Source: Solitalea longa
GTDB lineage: Bacteria > Bacteroidota > Bacteroidia > Sphingobacteriales > Sphingobacteriaceae
Length of the DNA stretch: 64,000 bases
Direction of reading: 5' to 3'
NCBI RefSeq assembly: GCF_002920915.1
Contig: NZ_PQVF01000003.1
Location: 124,001-188,000, forward strand
Notes under the pieces: generated by a model
Seen by the model: the letters and a program-made list of their open reading frames with translations, nothing else
Databases searched by the model: none
Told to the model about the DNA's origin: nothing
Program-made: the position numbers and the translations under genes
Part shown: piece by piece, positions 16,547 through 27,000 of the stretch
Position numbering within the stretch: position 1 is the first letter of the stretch
Layout of the letters: every line of letters begins with the position of its first letter

Positions 16547-17881
16547 TTAAAAATTACCTATCGCTTTCTGATAATTAACACTGGCAACTAAATAATCATA
16601 AACGGCTTGCAGGTAGCTTTGTTCCGATTGCCTTAATGATCTTTCAGTTTCCAAAAGATCGCCATATGGGCGAGAGCCTAAGCCATATTGCGCTTTCTGA
16701 TAGCCATAGATTTTCTGTGAAAGCTCATAATTGCTTTTGGTTACCTGCATGTTTTGTTGTGCATTGGCAACTTCAGTACTCGATTTCAAAATCTCATAAC
16801 TCACATCAGCTGTTTTTTGCTTTAGATCCAATTCGTTTTGAGTGAGTTTTATTTTTTTCTCCTGAATAGTATTGTGGTTTTTAAAGTTGGAAGTTATTGG
16901 AACTTTAAACGTTATGCCGACAAAGCTATAGGGAGTCCACCATTCGCCTAAACTATAATCAAAATTGGAATATTGAAAGTGTTCCGTGAAGTTGGCAACA
17001 AATGAAACCGTAGGAATAGCCGCTTGCTTTGTTTTATCCAATTCAAGCTTAAGACCTTCTTGTTGTAACATCAGTTGTTTTATTTCGGTACGCTTACTAA
17101 CGTCTGCATTGGCCAACGCTTTTTCATTGAGTTTACCCAAGCTGGAAGAATCTAACGGTTCTGATAATGTAAGCTCCGTATTTTCAGGAACGTTTATTTG
17201 ATATTTCAATTTGGATAAAGCCAAGCCATAATTTTGTTTTGCTTTTTGAGTTTCAACTTTGGCGTTCTCATAGTCCAGCTTAGCCTTCATATTGTCCGTT
17301 TCAATTAAAGAGCCGGCTTTAAATTTTCCTTCCGCCAAATCAGCATATTCCTTAAAACGCGTTTCCTCATTGGTGGCTACCTTATGTTGCAGCCCTTTTA
17401 GGGTAACGTTAAAATAAGCGAGCGTAATTTGTTCTTTGATGATGTCTTCATCCGCTCTGATTTTTTCCTGGGAAATGGCCGCATTGTTTTTCGCAATTTT
17501 TACATCGGTCCCAATTCCAGGTTTAAAAATAGGCTGGTTTAGTTCCAAACTAAAAGACGTGTGATTATCAGGCGAGAATGGGAACAATGCCGGTTCGCCG
17601 CTAGGAGAAAAGCCTGGCGGTATATAAGCTTGCTGAATTTGCGTGTTATAGATCACGCTTCCGGAAGATGAAACTTCCGGGATCCATTCTTTTTTTGATT
17701 TGGAAACTTCGCTTTGACTAAGTTCTACATTGTATTTCTTGGATTGAATATCATATCGGTTTTTCAGTCCTAAGTCTACTGCCTGTTGCAGGTTTAATGT
17801 AATCGGAGTTTGACCTCCCTGTTGTGCAAATCCTGAAACTGAACTCAGGATTAATATAATTGATAAAATTCTTTTCATCAT
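16547..17881 (-). CDS. TolC-family outer-membrane efflux protein
   Basis: Last gene of a leftward efflux operon. The 444-residue protein has a signal peptide ending GFAQ and two repeats of long amphipathic helices rich in Gln, Lys and Ala, as in TolC. It opens with LQQAVDLGLKNRYDIQSKKY, the standard outer-membrane efflux domain start, and ends in a helix with LVASVNYQKAIGNF. It should form the trimeric outer-membrane channel for the EmrAB-type pump encoded directly upstream; the gap to the MFS gene is 18 bp. Confidence 0.92.
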   Translation of the reverse strand: MMKRILSIILILSSVSGFAQQGGQTPITLNLQQAVDLGLKNRYDIQSKKYNVELSQSEVSKSKKEWIPEVSSSGSVIYNTQIQQAYIPPGFSPSGEPALFPFSPDNHTSFSLELNQPIFKPGIGTDVKIAKNNAAISQEKIRADEDIIKEQITLAYFNVTLKGLQHKVATNEETRFKEYADLAEGKFKAGSLIETDNMKAKLDYENAKVETQKAKQNYGLALSKLKYQINVPENTELTLSEPLDSSSLGKLNEKALANADVSKRTEIKQLMLQQEGLKLELDKTKQAAIPTVSFVANFTEHFQYSNFDYSLGEWWTPYSFVGITFKVPITSNFKNHNTIQEKKIKLTQNELDLKQKTADVSYEILKSSTEVANAQQNMQVTKSNYELSQKIYGYQKAQYGLGSRPYGDLLETERSLRQSEQSYLQAVYDYLVASVNYQKAIGNF

Positions 17882-17899
17882 AAATCTATTTGAGGTTTA

Positions 17900-19525
17900 T
17901 TAATGGTCACTAACAGATTGCAACTTTTCTTTTTTATTATACCTGATCAGCAAGATGATAGGTATACAAAACAGAACGGCAACGCCCAACACTCCGAAGC
18001 CTTGATTGTAGCTTACCAACATTTGCTGTTTGGTTACAATGCCGTTTACCATGCTATATGCTGCTTGTGAAGCTCCATCAGTACTGTAACCAGCTTGTGA
18101 GAACATTTGTGTAAATGCGCCAAGACGTTCGTTGGTGGCATCATTATAAGTCGAAATATGAGAAATCAGGTTTCCGTGTATGTCGGCATTAGACCTATCG
18201 AGGTAAATATTAATGATGGCTATTCCTACGGCACCGCCCATTTGCCTAAGCATGTTCGACAAACCTGCTGCTTGTGCCAGTTCTTTGCCATGCAAGCCGG
18301 CAACTGCCAATCCGAGAATTGGCATCATCATAAATGCAGCTCCAACTCCCCTTAAAATAAATGGCCAGAAAAAATTGCTTTCGTTAGAATCTGGTCCTGA
18401 AAAGGAGAGTAAAATGAGAAACAGTGAGGTCATGAAAAGGCCTCCGAGCATAATGTGTTTGGGGTTTGCTCCTCTATTTATAAAACGGCTTACCACCATC
18501 ATACCAACAGAGGTAGCTAAGGCACCCGGAATCATGAAGGCTCCCTGCTTGGTTGCCGTCCATCCTAAAGCTACTTGCGTGAACAATGGGAAGATAAACA
18601 CCGAACCGTTGATCACCATTCCGATGACAAAGTTCATCATATTACCCACCGCCAGGTTAAAGCTTTTGTAGAGGCGCAGGTTTACTGCAGGGTAGCTGAT
18701 GGATAGTTCACGGATGACAAACGCGACTATTCCGGCTAAAGCAGTAATTGAGAAAAATACAATTTCATGGCTGGTGAACCAGTCTTCTGCCTGACCTTCT
18801 TCCAACACATATTGAAGAGAGCCAATGCCAATGACCAGAAATACAATTCCCCACCAATCAATTTTCTTTAATTTTTCTACTCCCGGAATATCAGTGACAA
18901 ATCTCCATGAAAGCATCGCTGCGATCACGCCGATAGGGATATTCACAAAGAAGATCCAATGCCACGAAAAGTTATCGGTAATAAAACCACCCATTACCGG
19001 ACCGAATGTTGGTCCAAGGATAACGCCCACACCAAAAATTGCCGTACCGGTTGCCAGTTCTTTTGGAGGAAAAGCGCCCATAATGATGGATTGAGCAGTG
19101 GATAACAAACCGCCACCGCCAATTCCCTGAACGAATCGCCAGAACACAAGCACCCACAAACTGTTGGACAGACCGCACATTAATGATGCTGCAGTGAAAA
19201 TGATAACAGAGCCGGTAAAATAGATTTTCCGACCGAACAGGTTCGATAGCATACTTGATAAAGGAATGATAATCACATTCGCAATACCGTAGGACGTAAC
19301 CACCCAGGCGATCTCCGTTTGCGTAGCACCAATATTACCACTGATCTCACGCAACGCTACGTTCACAATCGTAGTGTCTATAAGTTCAAGTATGGCGCAG
19401 GAAATTGCAGTGATTACAAGTACCCATTTTTCAATACCAACCGGATAAACAATGCGGTTTGCCTTTGCTGCAGCTGTATTACCGCTGGCATTAGCCGCAT
19501 CATTTTCAGATAATTTGTCTTCCAT
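17900..19525 (-). CDS. MFS multidrug transporter, DHA2/EmrB type (14 TM)
   Basis: The inner-membrane pump of the operon, a proton-drug antiporter of 541 residues. After a hydrophilic N-terminus of about 30 residues come about 14 hydrophobic segments. Typical motifs are ELIDTTIVNVALREI near residue 47, where a membrane-embedded acidic residue sits in the first helix, and FVQGIGGGGLLSTAQSII near residue 130. The start is 2 bp after the HlyD stop, giving tight coupling with the adaptor gene. Substrates cannot be predicted beyond hydrophobic drugs or metabolites. Confidence 0.93.
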   Translation of the reverse strand: MEDKLSENDAANASGNTAAAKANRIVYPVGIEKWVLVITAISCAILELIDTTIVNVALREISGNIGATQTEIAWVVTSYGIANVIIIPLSSMLSNLFGRKIYFTGSVIIFTAASLMCGLSNSLWVLVFWRFVQGIGGGGLLSTAQSIIMGAFPPKELATGTAIFGVGVILGPTFGPVMGGFITDNFSWHWIFFVNIPIGVIAAMLSWRFVTDIPGVEKLKKIDWWGIVFLVIGIGSLQYVLEEGQAEDWFTSHEIVFFSITALAGIVAFVIRELSISYPAVNLRLYKSFNLAVGNMMNFVIGMVINGSVFIFPLFTQVALGWTATKQGAFMIPGALATSVGMMVVSRFINRGANPKHIMLGGLFMTSLFLILLSFSGPDSNESNFFWPFILRGVGAAFMMMPILGLAVAGLHGKELAQAAGLSNMLRQMGGAVGIAIINIYLDRSNADIHGNLISHISTYNDATNERLGAFTQMFSQAGYSTDGASQAAYSMVNGIVTKQQMLVSYNQGFGVLGVAVLFCIPIILLIRYNKKEKLQSVSDH

Positions 19526-19527
19526 GT

Positions 19528-20613
19528 TTAGTCTACTTTAACTTTAACAAAAGCACTTAAGCCTGGGAAGATCTCGAACTTCTTATCTGCAGGAAAATTA
19601 TCAATAGTAATGCGTACCGGCACACGCTGGGTGATTTTAATAAAATTGCCGGTAGCATTATCCGGAGGCAATAAGGAGAATTTTGCCCCTGTTGCGCCGC
19701 CAAATGATTCTACCTTGCCGGTGAGTTTTAAATCAGCATATGAATCCAATTTGATCTCCACCTTGCTGCCGATTTTCATTTGTTTTATTTGAGTTTCTTT
19801 GAAATTAGCACTGATCCAGTGATTTTCAACATCAACCACAACGCACAATGACTGACCAACTGTTACATATTGCCCAAGGTTAAAAGCGCGCTTTGTTACA
19901 ATACCGTCGCAGGGAGCAATTACATAGGCATAAGACAATTGTTTCTGCGCCACTTTTAGTTCTGCCTCTCGCTGGCTGATTTGCGCATTTGATAAACCGA
20001 TCTGGCCCGTATTGGCTTCTGCTTGCGACTTGGCACCTTGCGAGGTAGCTAATGAAGACTGTTCCTGGTCAATAGCTTTTTTGTATTCCGATTGAGCTAT
20101 CTGCAAGTTGGCTTGTGCATTCTCAACCTGCTCTTGTGTAGCACCCTTAACCGCTAACAGTTTGTTTACGCGTTCAAGGTCTAGCTGTGCTTTATTTAGT
20201 TTTGCTTTAGCAGCCGCAGTAGCCTGACGGTTCGATTCGGCAGTTTTTTGCGAGGCGGTGGCATTTTTACTTCCGGCAAAAGCAGTATTCTTTGATACCG
20301 ACAAGCTAGCTTTTGCATTTTGCAGCACCGCTTGGGCCTGAAGAACTTTTGCACTAAGTTCGTCCGTATCAAATACAAGGAGCGTATCGCCTTTTTTTAC
20401 CTTTTGATTATCGGCAAAGCGAAGTTCTTTGACAAACCCTGTTACACCTGCACGTATTGAATATAGATTTCCATCCAGCTGTGCATTGTCAGTAGATTCA
20501 TAATTTGAACCGGTAAAGATCATAACCCCTGCAATCACTAGAGATAGCCCTACAATAATTCCGATCACCACTAATTTATTCGTTGATTTTTTGGGTGTTG
20601 ACTCTTGTTCCAT
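19528..20613 (-). CDS. HlyD/EmrA-family periplasmic adaptor
   Basis: Links the MFS pump to the TolC channel. One N-terminal membrane helix (about residues 13-34) anchors the protein. The split lipoyl domain is seen in IRAGVTGFVKELRFADNQKV near residue 48 and in VIAPCDGIVTKRAFNLGQYV near residue 233. Between them lies a long coiled-coil hairpin rich in Ala, Gln and Lys (about 80-215). The beta-barrel part closes with FPGLSAFVKVKVD. A 361-residue length and one TM segment fit EmrA. It lies 92 bp after the regulator gene. Confidence 0.93.
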   Translation of the reverse strand: MEQESTPKKSTNKLVVIGIIVGLSLVIAGVMIFTGSNYESTDNAQLDGNLYSIRAGVTGFVKELRFADNQKVKKGDTLLVFDTDELSAKVLQAQAVLQNAKASLSVSKNTAFAGSKNATASQKTAESNRQATAAAKAKLNKAQLDLERVNKLLAVKGATQEQVENAQANLQIAQSEYKKAIDQEQSSLATSQGAKSQAEANTGQIGLSNAQISQREAELKVAQKQLSYAYVIAPCDGIVTKRAFNLGQYVTVGQSLCVVVDVENHWISANFKETQIKQMKIGSKVEIKLDSYADLKLTGKVESFGGATGAKFSLLPPDNATGNFIKITQRVPVRITIDNFPADKKFEIFPGLSAFVKVKVD

Positions 20614-20705
20614 TGATGTATAATTTGATATATGTGTTTGGTTAATTAGGGATATTGATTTCTTTTTGTTATGTTCTATGGTTCAAGAACAAGTAGGGAA
20701 AAATA

Positions 20706-21173
20706 TTACTGATCCTTTTTCCATTTTTTGAAGACCTCAGAAAGCTCCTGGAATAAAAAGTCTGTAAATTCAATCATACTTTTTAGATCGGCATTGTATT
20801 TTGGATTTGCTTCTGACCTTATGGAAAGAATTTCCCGATACATGATCGAAGCATTGGAAATACGCTTCAATAATCCTTCGTTCAAATTCTGGTATTTAAG
20901 CATATCGACGAAAAAATAGCGTTTCCGATCGCCAGGCTTAGTGTGAAAATCAATACGCTCCATTAATAAGAGCGAATTTATAGCAGTGCTCACCGCACTT
21001 TTACTAAGGTGCAAAGCCGAGCAGATCTCTTCAAAAGTCAATTCAGCTTCATCTACAACCATTAACAGGCTTAGAATCCTTGCGGCGGCAGGAGACAGAC
21101 CCGTTTTTTGGTACATCACGCCTACTTTCTCAATAACCGCTTTTTGTTCATCAGTTAGGTTGTCTGAATTCAT
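20706..21173 (-). CDS. MarR/GbsR-type transcriptional regulator
   Basis: First gene of the efflux operon, 155 residues. The winged helix-turn-helix is seen in ELTFEEICSALHLSKSAVST near residues 54-73, with a wing containing MERIDFHTKPGDRKRYF. The protein opens with GVMYQKTGLSPAAARILSLL, typical of the GbsR branch of MarR-like proteins. Being co-directional with and directly upstream of the pump genes, it is probably the local repressor released by a pump substrate. The operator was not identified. Confidence 0.88.
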   Translation of the reverse strand: MNSDNLTDEQKAVIEKVGVMYQKTGLSPAAARILSLLMVVDEAELTFEEICSALHLSKSAVSTAINSLLLMERIDFHTKPGDRKRYFFVDMLKYQNLNEGLLKRISNASIMYREILSIRSEANPKYNADLKSMIEFTDFLFQELSEVFKKWKKDQ

Positions 21174-21357
21174 GGCACAAATGTAGAGTTCTTTTAGTTC
21201 TGTAAAAAGAGAACCAACGATACTTTCCTTGGTTAAACTGTAAAATCTTAATGACTATTCAATTTCGTTATATTTTTTCCTTTATTGTAAAGCAGATTGG
21301 GGAAAAATGAGATATTGAGATGGAGGTTTGCGTTATTGAAAATATTTATGAGAAACT

Positions 21358-21651
21358 ATGAATAATAAATCTACCAAAACTGTAGCCATACCTGATGAAG
21401 TAGTAATGAGCAAAATTTACCTGATTCGGGATCATAAAGTTATGCTGGATGAAGATTTGGCCGAGCTGTATGCTGTAGAAACCAGAAGGTTAAACGAACA
21501 GGTTAAACGTAATATCGACCGTTTTCCTGAAGATTTTATGTTTGAGTTAACTGAAGAAGAATTTACAGATTTGAAGTCGCAAAATGCGACTTCAAGTTGG
21601 GGTGCTAGAAGAAAGTTATCCAAAGCATTTACAGAACCTGCGTTGTCGTAA
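21358..21651 (+). pseudogene. ORF6N-domain protein, truncated by a structured repeat
   Basis: The first 90 residues are a clear ORF6N (KilA-N-like) DNA-binding domain: VVMSKIYLIRDHKVMLDEDL, LYAVETRRLNEQVKRN, RFPEDFMFELTEEE, then the conserved RRKLSKAFTE. Intact relatives continue 'FTEQGVAMLSSVL' for another 80-100 residues. Here the frame enters the 100-bp structured repeat at about 21638 and stops within it after P-A-L-S. These proteins come from phages and mobile elements. A second ORF6N fragment lies at 33031-33153. Confidence 0.85.
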
Positions 21652-21735
21652 GTCTTAGCGTAGCGATGACTTACGACTGCATATGAAACCGAGGGTCTGG
21701 GACCCGATAAAGAGTGATAAAAGTAACAGCAAAAC
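21638..21735. repeat. Structured 100-bp repeat, copy 2, disrupting ORF6N
   Basis: Same element as 16288-16388. Hairpin arms are 21645-21654 (GTCGTAAGTC) and 21668-21677 (GACTTACGAC); the fifth base pair is T-A here and A-T in copy 1. The second hairpin has arms 21693-21697 and 21701-21705. The element supplies the stop codon of the truncated ORF6N frame. Confidence 0.85.
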
Positions 21736-21789
21736 CATCTTTTGTAGACAAGGTGGTTATGTTGTTTTTAGATAGTACAGTAATTATCT

Positions 21790-21830
21790 TCTGCAGTATT
21801 TCGCACGCGTTGCAAACGCGCACGAGCTAG
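21790..21830 (+). repeat. REP-like palindrome (forward)
   Basis: GCAGTATTTCGCACGCGTTG followed by CAAACGCGCACGAGC; only the REP part of the composite family is clear. It lies 55 bp after the structured repeat, so two repeat families occur side by side. Confidence 0.8.
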
Positions 21831-22026
21831 GAGGAGAAACCTGTTTTATTATTTATTCGGATTAAGTACACTTATAATATCTTTTGGTATGATTCATAAG
21901 CTTTGGTTCTTTAAATAAATTGCAATTTTTTAAAAAAATTTACGATTGGCCTTCGTTTCTTGATTAATACGTGGTTTAGAATATCAGTTATTTTTTTGTT
22001 AATTCGTTTCCTTCAATTTCAGCGAA
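21831..22026. other. Intergenic region upstream of ECF sigma gene
   Basis: AT-rich. It should hold the promoter of the sigma-FecR unit, but no convincing consensus was found. Confidence 0.4.
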
Positions 22027-22611
22027 ATGACTCCATATAAAGATCGAACAGATAATGAGCTTATTGCCATGCTAAAGGGGCGCGATCAGGAGGCATTCAC
22101 CGAAATCTATAATCGCTATTGGGCAGCCATGTATGCCCATGTTTACAAAATGCTGAGGAGCCAGGAGGAATCAAAAGACTTGCTTCAGGATCTGTTCAGT
22201 TCACTTTGGCTTAAAGCTGAAGATATAAATGCCGAAACCAAACTATCCGGATACCTGTACCTTGCGGCCCGAAACAGGGTGTTTAATCTCATTCAGCAGA
22301 ATAAGGTTAAAAATGACTATGTAGCTTCGGTGATGAAATTTGTTTCCGAAACCGATATCTCTATTCTACAACGATTAGACGAAAAAGAATTGATCAAAGC
22401 TATTGATGCTGAGATCCAAAATTTACCTGCTAAAATGCGTGAGATTTTTGAATTAAGTCGGAAGGAGAATCTTTCACACAAAGAAATTGCTTCAAAACTC
22501 AATATCTCCGATCAAACCGTGCGTAAGCAAATTCAAAATGCGCTGCGCATTCTTCGTCCTAAAATTAACGGAATTCCAACTGCAACAGCTATACTTCTTT
22601 TTCTCCGATAG
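22027..22611 (+). CDS. ECF sigma factor (FecI-like)
   Basis: A 194-residue sigma-70 family protein. Region 2 spans about residues 20-90 (FTEIYNRYWAAMYAHVYKML, then SKDLLQDLFSSLWLKA), and the region-4 helix-turn-helix spans about 135-185 (HKEIASKLNISDQTVRKQIQ). It is followed by a FecR anti-sigma gene and by an STN-containing SusC, the standard layout of a trans-envelope relay: ligand at the SusC frees the sigma factor, which then transcribes the transporter genes. Probable target promoter: the SusC gene at 24074. Confidence 0.95.
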   Translation: MTPYKDRTDNELIAMLKGRDQEAFTEIYNRYWAAMYAHVYKMLRSQEESKDLLQDLFSSLWLKAEDINAETKLSGYLYLAARNRVFNLIQQNKVKNDYVASVMKFVSETDISILQRLDEKELIKAIDAEIQNLPAKMREIFELSRKENLSHKEIASKLNISDQTVRKQIQNALRILRPKINGIPTATAILLFLR

Positions 22612-22711
22612 GCGCTAAATGCCTGCTTGTAAAAAAAATATTAATTTTTTTTAAACTCATCTACCCCATAGGCCGTACTCAACTGTTTTATACTTAAAAC
22701 ACAGAAAGAGT

Positions 22712-23863
22712 ATGACTCGTCAGGAAGCACAACAACTTTTTGAGAAATATAACAAGGGACTAGCCTCCGCAGATGAACAGATACTGCTGGAACAATGGTA
22801 CCATCATGAACAAGCCAACCAGCGTCTTACGGAAGAAGAAGCATCGTTTTTTCTGTTGAAAGATGAAATATGGGAAGCTACTTTGGCAAAGGCAGGCTTG
22901 GAACCTGGAAATATTGAACATGCTTCAGGCGCAAAAACTATCAGCCTTAAGAAATGGTTGGCAGCAGCTTGTATTGTTCTTCCTTTAATTATTGCAGGTG
23001 GATATTTTCTAACCAGAAAATCAATTACCACTAATATCGATTTGGCATCCAATAAAGAAAATACAATTGTTCCCGGCGGAAACAAGGCTATCCTAACCTT
23101 GGCCGATGGCTCGTCCATTGTTTTGAACGACCGCAAGAACGGAGTAATTGCCAACCAGCAAAATGCAGTAATCACAAAAGACAGCGAAGGTAAAATCAGC
23201 TATGCCACCACTGATGAAAAAAATGCAGTGGTGATGAATACGCTATCAACTCCCAAAGGAGGAACCTACCAGCTGCGCTTGCCTGACGGTACCCTGGTTT
23301 GGTTAAATGCAGCCACTAAATTAAGCTACCCATCTTCTTTTGCAGGTTCTGAACACCGTACAGTTGAACTTACTGGTGAGGCTTATTTTGAAGTGGCAAA
23401 AGATAAAACCCATCCCTTTATTGTAAAATCAGGAAGTCAGGAGGTTGAGGTACTGGGTACGCATTTTAATGTTAATAGCTATACTGATGAACGCGCTGTG
23501 AAAACCACGCTTCTTGAAGGTTCTGTGAAGGTAAGAGCCAATGGAAATGCACATCTGCTTAAGCCGGGACAGCAATCAATTTTAACTGCGACTAATGCAG
23601 AAATAATCACTGCTAATCTTAAAGAAACAATGGCCTGGAAAAACGGCTATTTCCGCTTTAATGAAGAACGTATAGATGAAATAATGCTGAAGGTTAGCAG
23701 GTGGTATGATGTTGAAGTGAATTACGAAGGGAAAATATCAGAGGAACGTTTTAGCGGGAATATTTCGAGATACAAAAATATGAATGAGGTATTGGATATG
23801 TTAAGTTATTCTAATGCCGTGAAATTTAAAGTTGAAGGAAGGAGGGTTACGGTAATGGAATAA
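22712..23863 (+). CDS. FecR-family anti-sigma factor
   Basis: Inner-membrane regulator of 383 residues. The cytoplasmic N-terminus (1-80) binds the sigma factor, one membrane helix lies at about 82-100 (WLAAACIVLPLIIAGGYFL), and the periplasmic part contains the FecR domain (PKGGTYQLRLPDGTLVWLNA, ELTGEAYFEVAKDKTHPF, EVLGTHFNVNSY) and a C-terminal DUF4974 segment (about 310-380) that receives the signal from the STN domain of the transporter. It is 100 bp after the sigma gene. Confidence 0.95.
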   Translation: MTRQEAQQLFEKYNKGLASADEQILLEQWYHHEQANQRLTEEEASFFLLKDEIWEATLAKAGLEPGNIEHASGAKTISLKKWLAAACIVLPLIIAGGYFLTRKSITTNIDLASNKENTIVPGGNKAILTLADGSSIVLNDRKNGVIANQQNAVITKDSEGKISYATTDEKNAVVMNTLSTPKGGTYQLRLPDGTLVWLNAATKLSYPSSFAGSEHRTVELTGEAYFEVAKDKTHPFIVKSGSQEVEVLGTHFNVNSYTDERAVKTTLLEGSVKVRANGNAHLLKPGQQSILTATNAEIITANLKETMAWKNGYFRFNEERIDEIMLKVSRWYDVEVNYEGKISEERFSGNISRYKNMNEVLDMLSYSNAVKFKVEGRRVTVME

Positions 23864-23947
23864 TACTACGAATGAGTATAACTTTTTGTGAGTAATAAGT
23901 TAACCGTACCACACCTGAGTCAATCTTTGAAACTGATGATATTAAAA

Positions 23948-23975
23948 AACCAGCCCGACGGCAATCGGACTGGTT
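23948..23975 (+). terminator. Hairpin between FecR and SusC (possible attenuator)
   Basis: AACCAG-C-CCGA pairs with TCGG-A-CTGGTT around a CGGCAA loop. It lies between the FecR stop and the SusC start, without a long T-run. A similar ACCAG/CTGGT hairpin lies between FecR and SusC at 61844-61869. It could reduce readthrough from sigma-FecR into the transporter genes. Confidence 0.55.
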
Positions 23976-24073
23976 ATGTAAGGATGGTAATGGTTAATAT
24001 AAGTATCAACTAACCATTTAATGCCGCGAATCTGGAAAATACAAGGCATATGGTATCAACCCTAACTGAACAA

Positions 24074-27000
24074 ATGTACAAAATTTGCACCCAACTGCTG
24101 TGCGATATCCGTTCACAGCACAAACCATGGAGAGTTATGAAGCTAACATTTTTGCTTGTACTCGCAGCGATAATGCAAGTCAGTGCAAGCACTTATGCAC
24201 AGAGAATTACATTATCTGTAAAAAATGCTGAACTAGTTACTGTTTTTGATAAGATAAGCGATCAAACCGGTTATGATTTTGTTGTCACCAACTCAATTTT
24301 AAAACGCGCCGGTAAAGTAACCCTGGATGTTAAAAATGTAGAGTTAAAAGAGGTAATGGAGCAGATCTTCAAAAACCAGCCTTTTGAATTCAGCATTAAC
24401 AACAATACAGTACTCGTAAAAAAGAAACCGGCTCCACATGCAGTAACAATTGTAAGTCCGGTAGCTACAATTGATGTAACCGGAAAAGTAGCCGATGATA
24501 TGGGTATTCCTTTGTCGGGAGCTGTAATCAAGGTAAAGGGAACTTCAATTCAAACTTCAGCGAACGAAAACGGTGAGTTTACCTTACGCAATGTTGATGA
24601 AAATGCAGTGCTCATTATTTCATTTTTGGGTTATAAAACCAGGGAAGTAAAGGCTTCAAAAGACCTGGGTACTCTTTTCCTGGCTATTGATCAAAATGAG
24701 TTAAAAGAAGTATCGGTTTCTACTGGTTATCAAACCATTCCTAAAGAGCGTGTAACCGGTTCTTTTTCAAGCGTTCCTGCTAAAGAGCTGGAGCATCAGC
24801 GATTAAGCAATATAAACTCCTTGCTGGAGGGTCGTATACCCGGCTATAATAATGGTGTGATCAGGGGAACTACTTCAATGAACGGCGTTACCACTCCTCT
24901 TTATGTGATTGATGGCTTTCCGGTGGAAAATACTCGCTACAGTGCATCAGGGAATATTGAGGAAAGCGTTCCTGGTTTAAACCTCGAGGATATTGAAACG
25001 ATCACCGTGCTTAAAGATGCCGCGGCGGCATCAATTTATGGCGCCCGTGCAGCAAATGGAGTAGTGGTAATTGTTACCAAAAAAGGTAAAAAAGGAAAAC
25101 CGCAGGTTTCTTTCTCCAGCACATTTACCATGTCGCCGTATAAGTTATATACCAATAATATTACCAACTCTGCGGATATAGTTGCATTGGAAAAAGAATG
25201 GGCTGCCAATAACCCAAATTTACAAGGTTCTGGAGCTGCTGACTATGCGAATTCACTGTTAGAAAACGCTGTTTATCCAAGTCAGGGCATTAATTCCTTA
25301 CTTCGTTATTATTCAGGTAGTTTATCAACAACAGAGCTGGATACAAAGCTTAATCAGTTATCTGCAGGAGGTTATCAATATTACGATGACGTTAAAAATT
25401 ACAGTAAACGTGATCCTTTTTTTCAGCAGTATAACCTGAATATTGCCAACGCTACAGATAAAAATTCGCTTTACTCTTCAGTTACTTACCGCAACAACAA
25501 ATTCGAAGATAAATACTCCGATAATGAATCATTGGGGCTGAATCTTAAGAATACTACTTTTTTCAATAAGTGGTTTACCCTTGAGTTAAGCAATTATTTC
25601 GACTATGGTAAAACCAACAGACAATCTTATTCAACGCTTTCACCGGGATATTCGTTTCAGGCTTATGACCGCCTGGTAAATGCTGATGGCAGTCATTTTA
25701 CTTCAACAGCCGAATCGCGCTTAAGCGCAAATACCATGTCATTGATCAACGACTATAATTTGTATAACATGGATATCAATGCCTTGGATGAGCAGCAGAT
25801 GAATGTAGGTGAAAGCAAAAGCTACAGCAATCGCTCGTTCATTAAGCTAAAGGCAGATATCACCAAATGGTTGTCATTTAGTCCTACGTTCCAGTATGAG
25901 TTTGGTAATGATCGTTTGAACCAGTTGTATAATAAAAATTCTTATTACGTAAGAAACAGAGTAAATGGTTTTGCCAGCTATTCAGCCGATAAGGGTTTTA
26001 ATTATAATCTTCCTTATGGAAATATATTCGAGGATCAAAATCAGTATACCTCATCTTATAATTTCCGTCAGCAGTTTAACGTAGATAAAACTTTTGGCCA
26101 GAAGCATAATCTTACGGCTATTGTAGGTTCCGAAATAAGAAATGCCAAATTGGAATACAAATCAGGCAATCTTTACAATTATGATCCTACGGTTTTATCA
26201 TTCGACCTGATTGATGCCAAAGAACTGGCAAATGTTGATGGAGCAATTTTGGGTGGACAATACTTTTCATCTTCTGATATTGCTCTTCAGCGTGAAACCG
26301 TTAACCGATTCGTGTCCTTATATTCAAATGCGGGTTACTCTTATGACGACCGCTATTTAGCAACTGCGAGTATTCGTTGGGACCGCTCAAACCTTTGGGG
26401 TACCAATTCTAAATATCAAAATAAACCGCTTTGGTCGGTAGGCGCTGGCTGGAATATTCATCGGGAAGCATTCTTTAATGTGAAATGGGTTGACCTGTTA
26501 AAACTGCGCGCTTCGTATGGTATAAGCGGTAATATCGCTAAAGATGCAGCTCCCTATATGACGGCATATTACTATGCGAATAATAACGTTGGAGGATTGC
26601 AAGGGTCAATTTCTGCTCGTCCAAATCCATTGCTTTCATGGGAAAAAACAGGTACTACCAATATTGGTGTTGATTATGGATTTTTCCAAAATCGTTTAAC
26701 AGGATCAATTGATTTTTATTCTAAGAAAGGCGAAAACCTGTTAGCTAACACCATGGGAGTTCCTACGGAAGGTTTCGGCTATTCAACCTATTCAATTAAC
26801 AATGGGGAAATGTTGAACAAAGGGGTAGAGGTTTCCTTATCCGCTGATATTATTCGGAAAAGCAACATTCGTTGGAATACCACCCTGCAGTATGCACACA
26901 ATAAAAACGAGGTTACCTATGTGAATGTTGAAGCGCCTGTATATTTTCTTCAATTGGACTATCCGGAGGCCTATCCTCGTATCGGAAATCCATATCAGGC

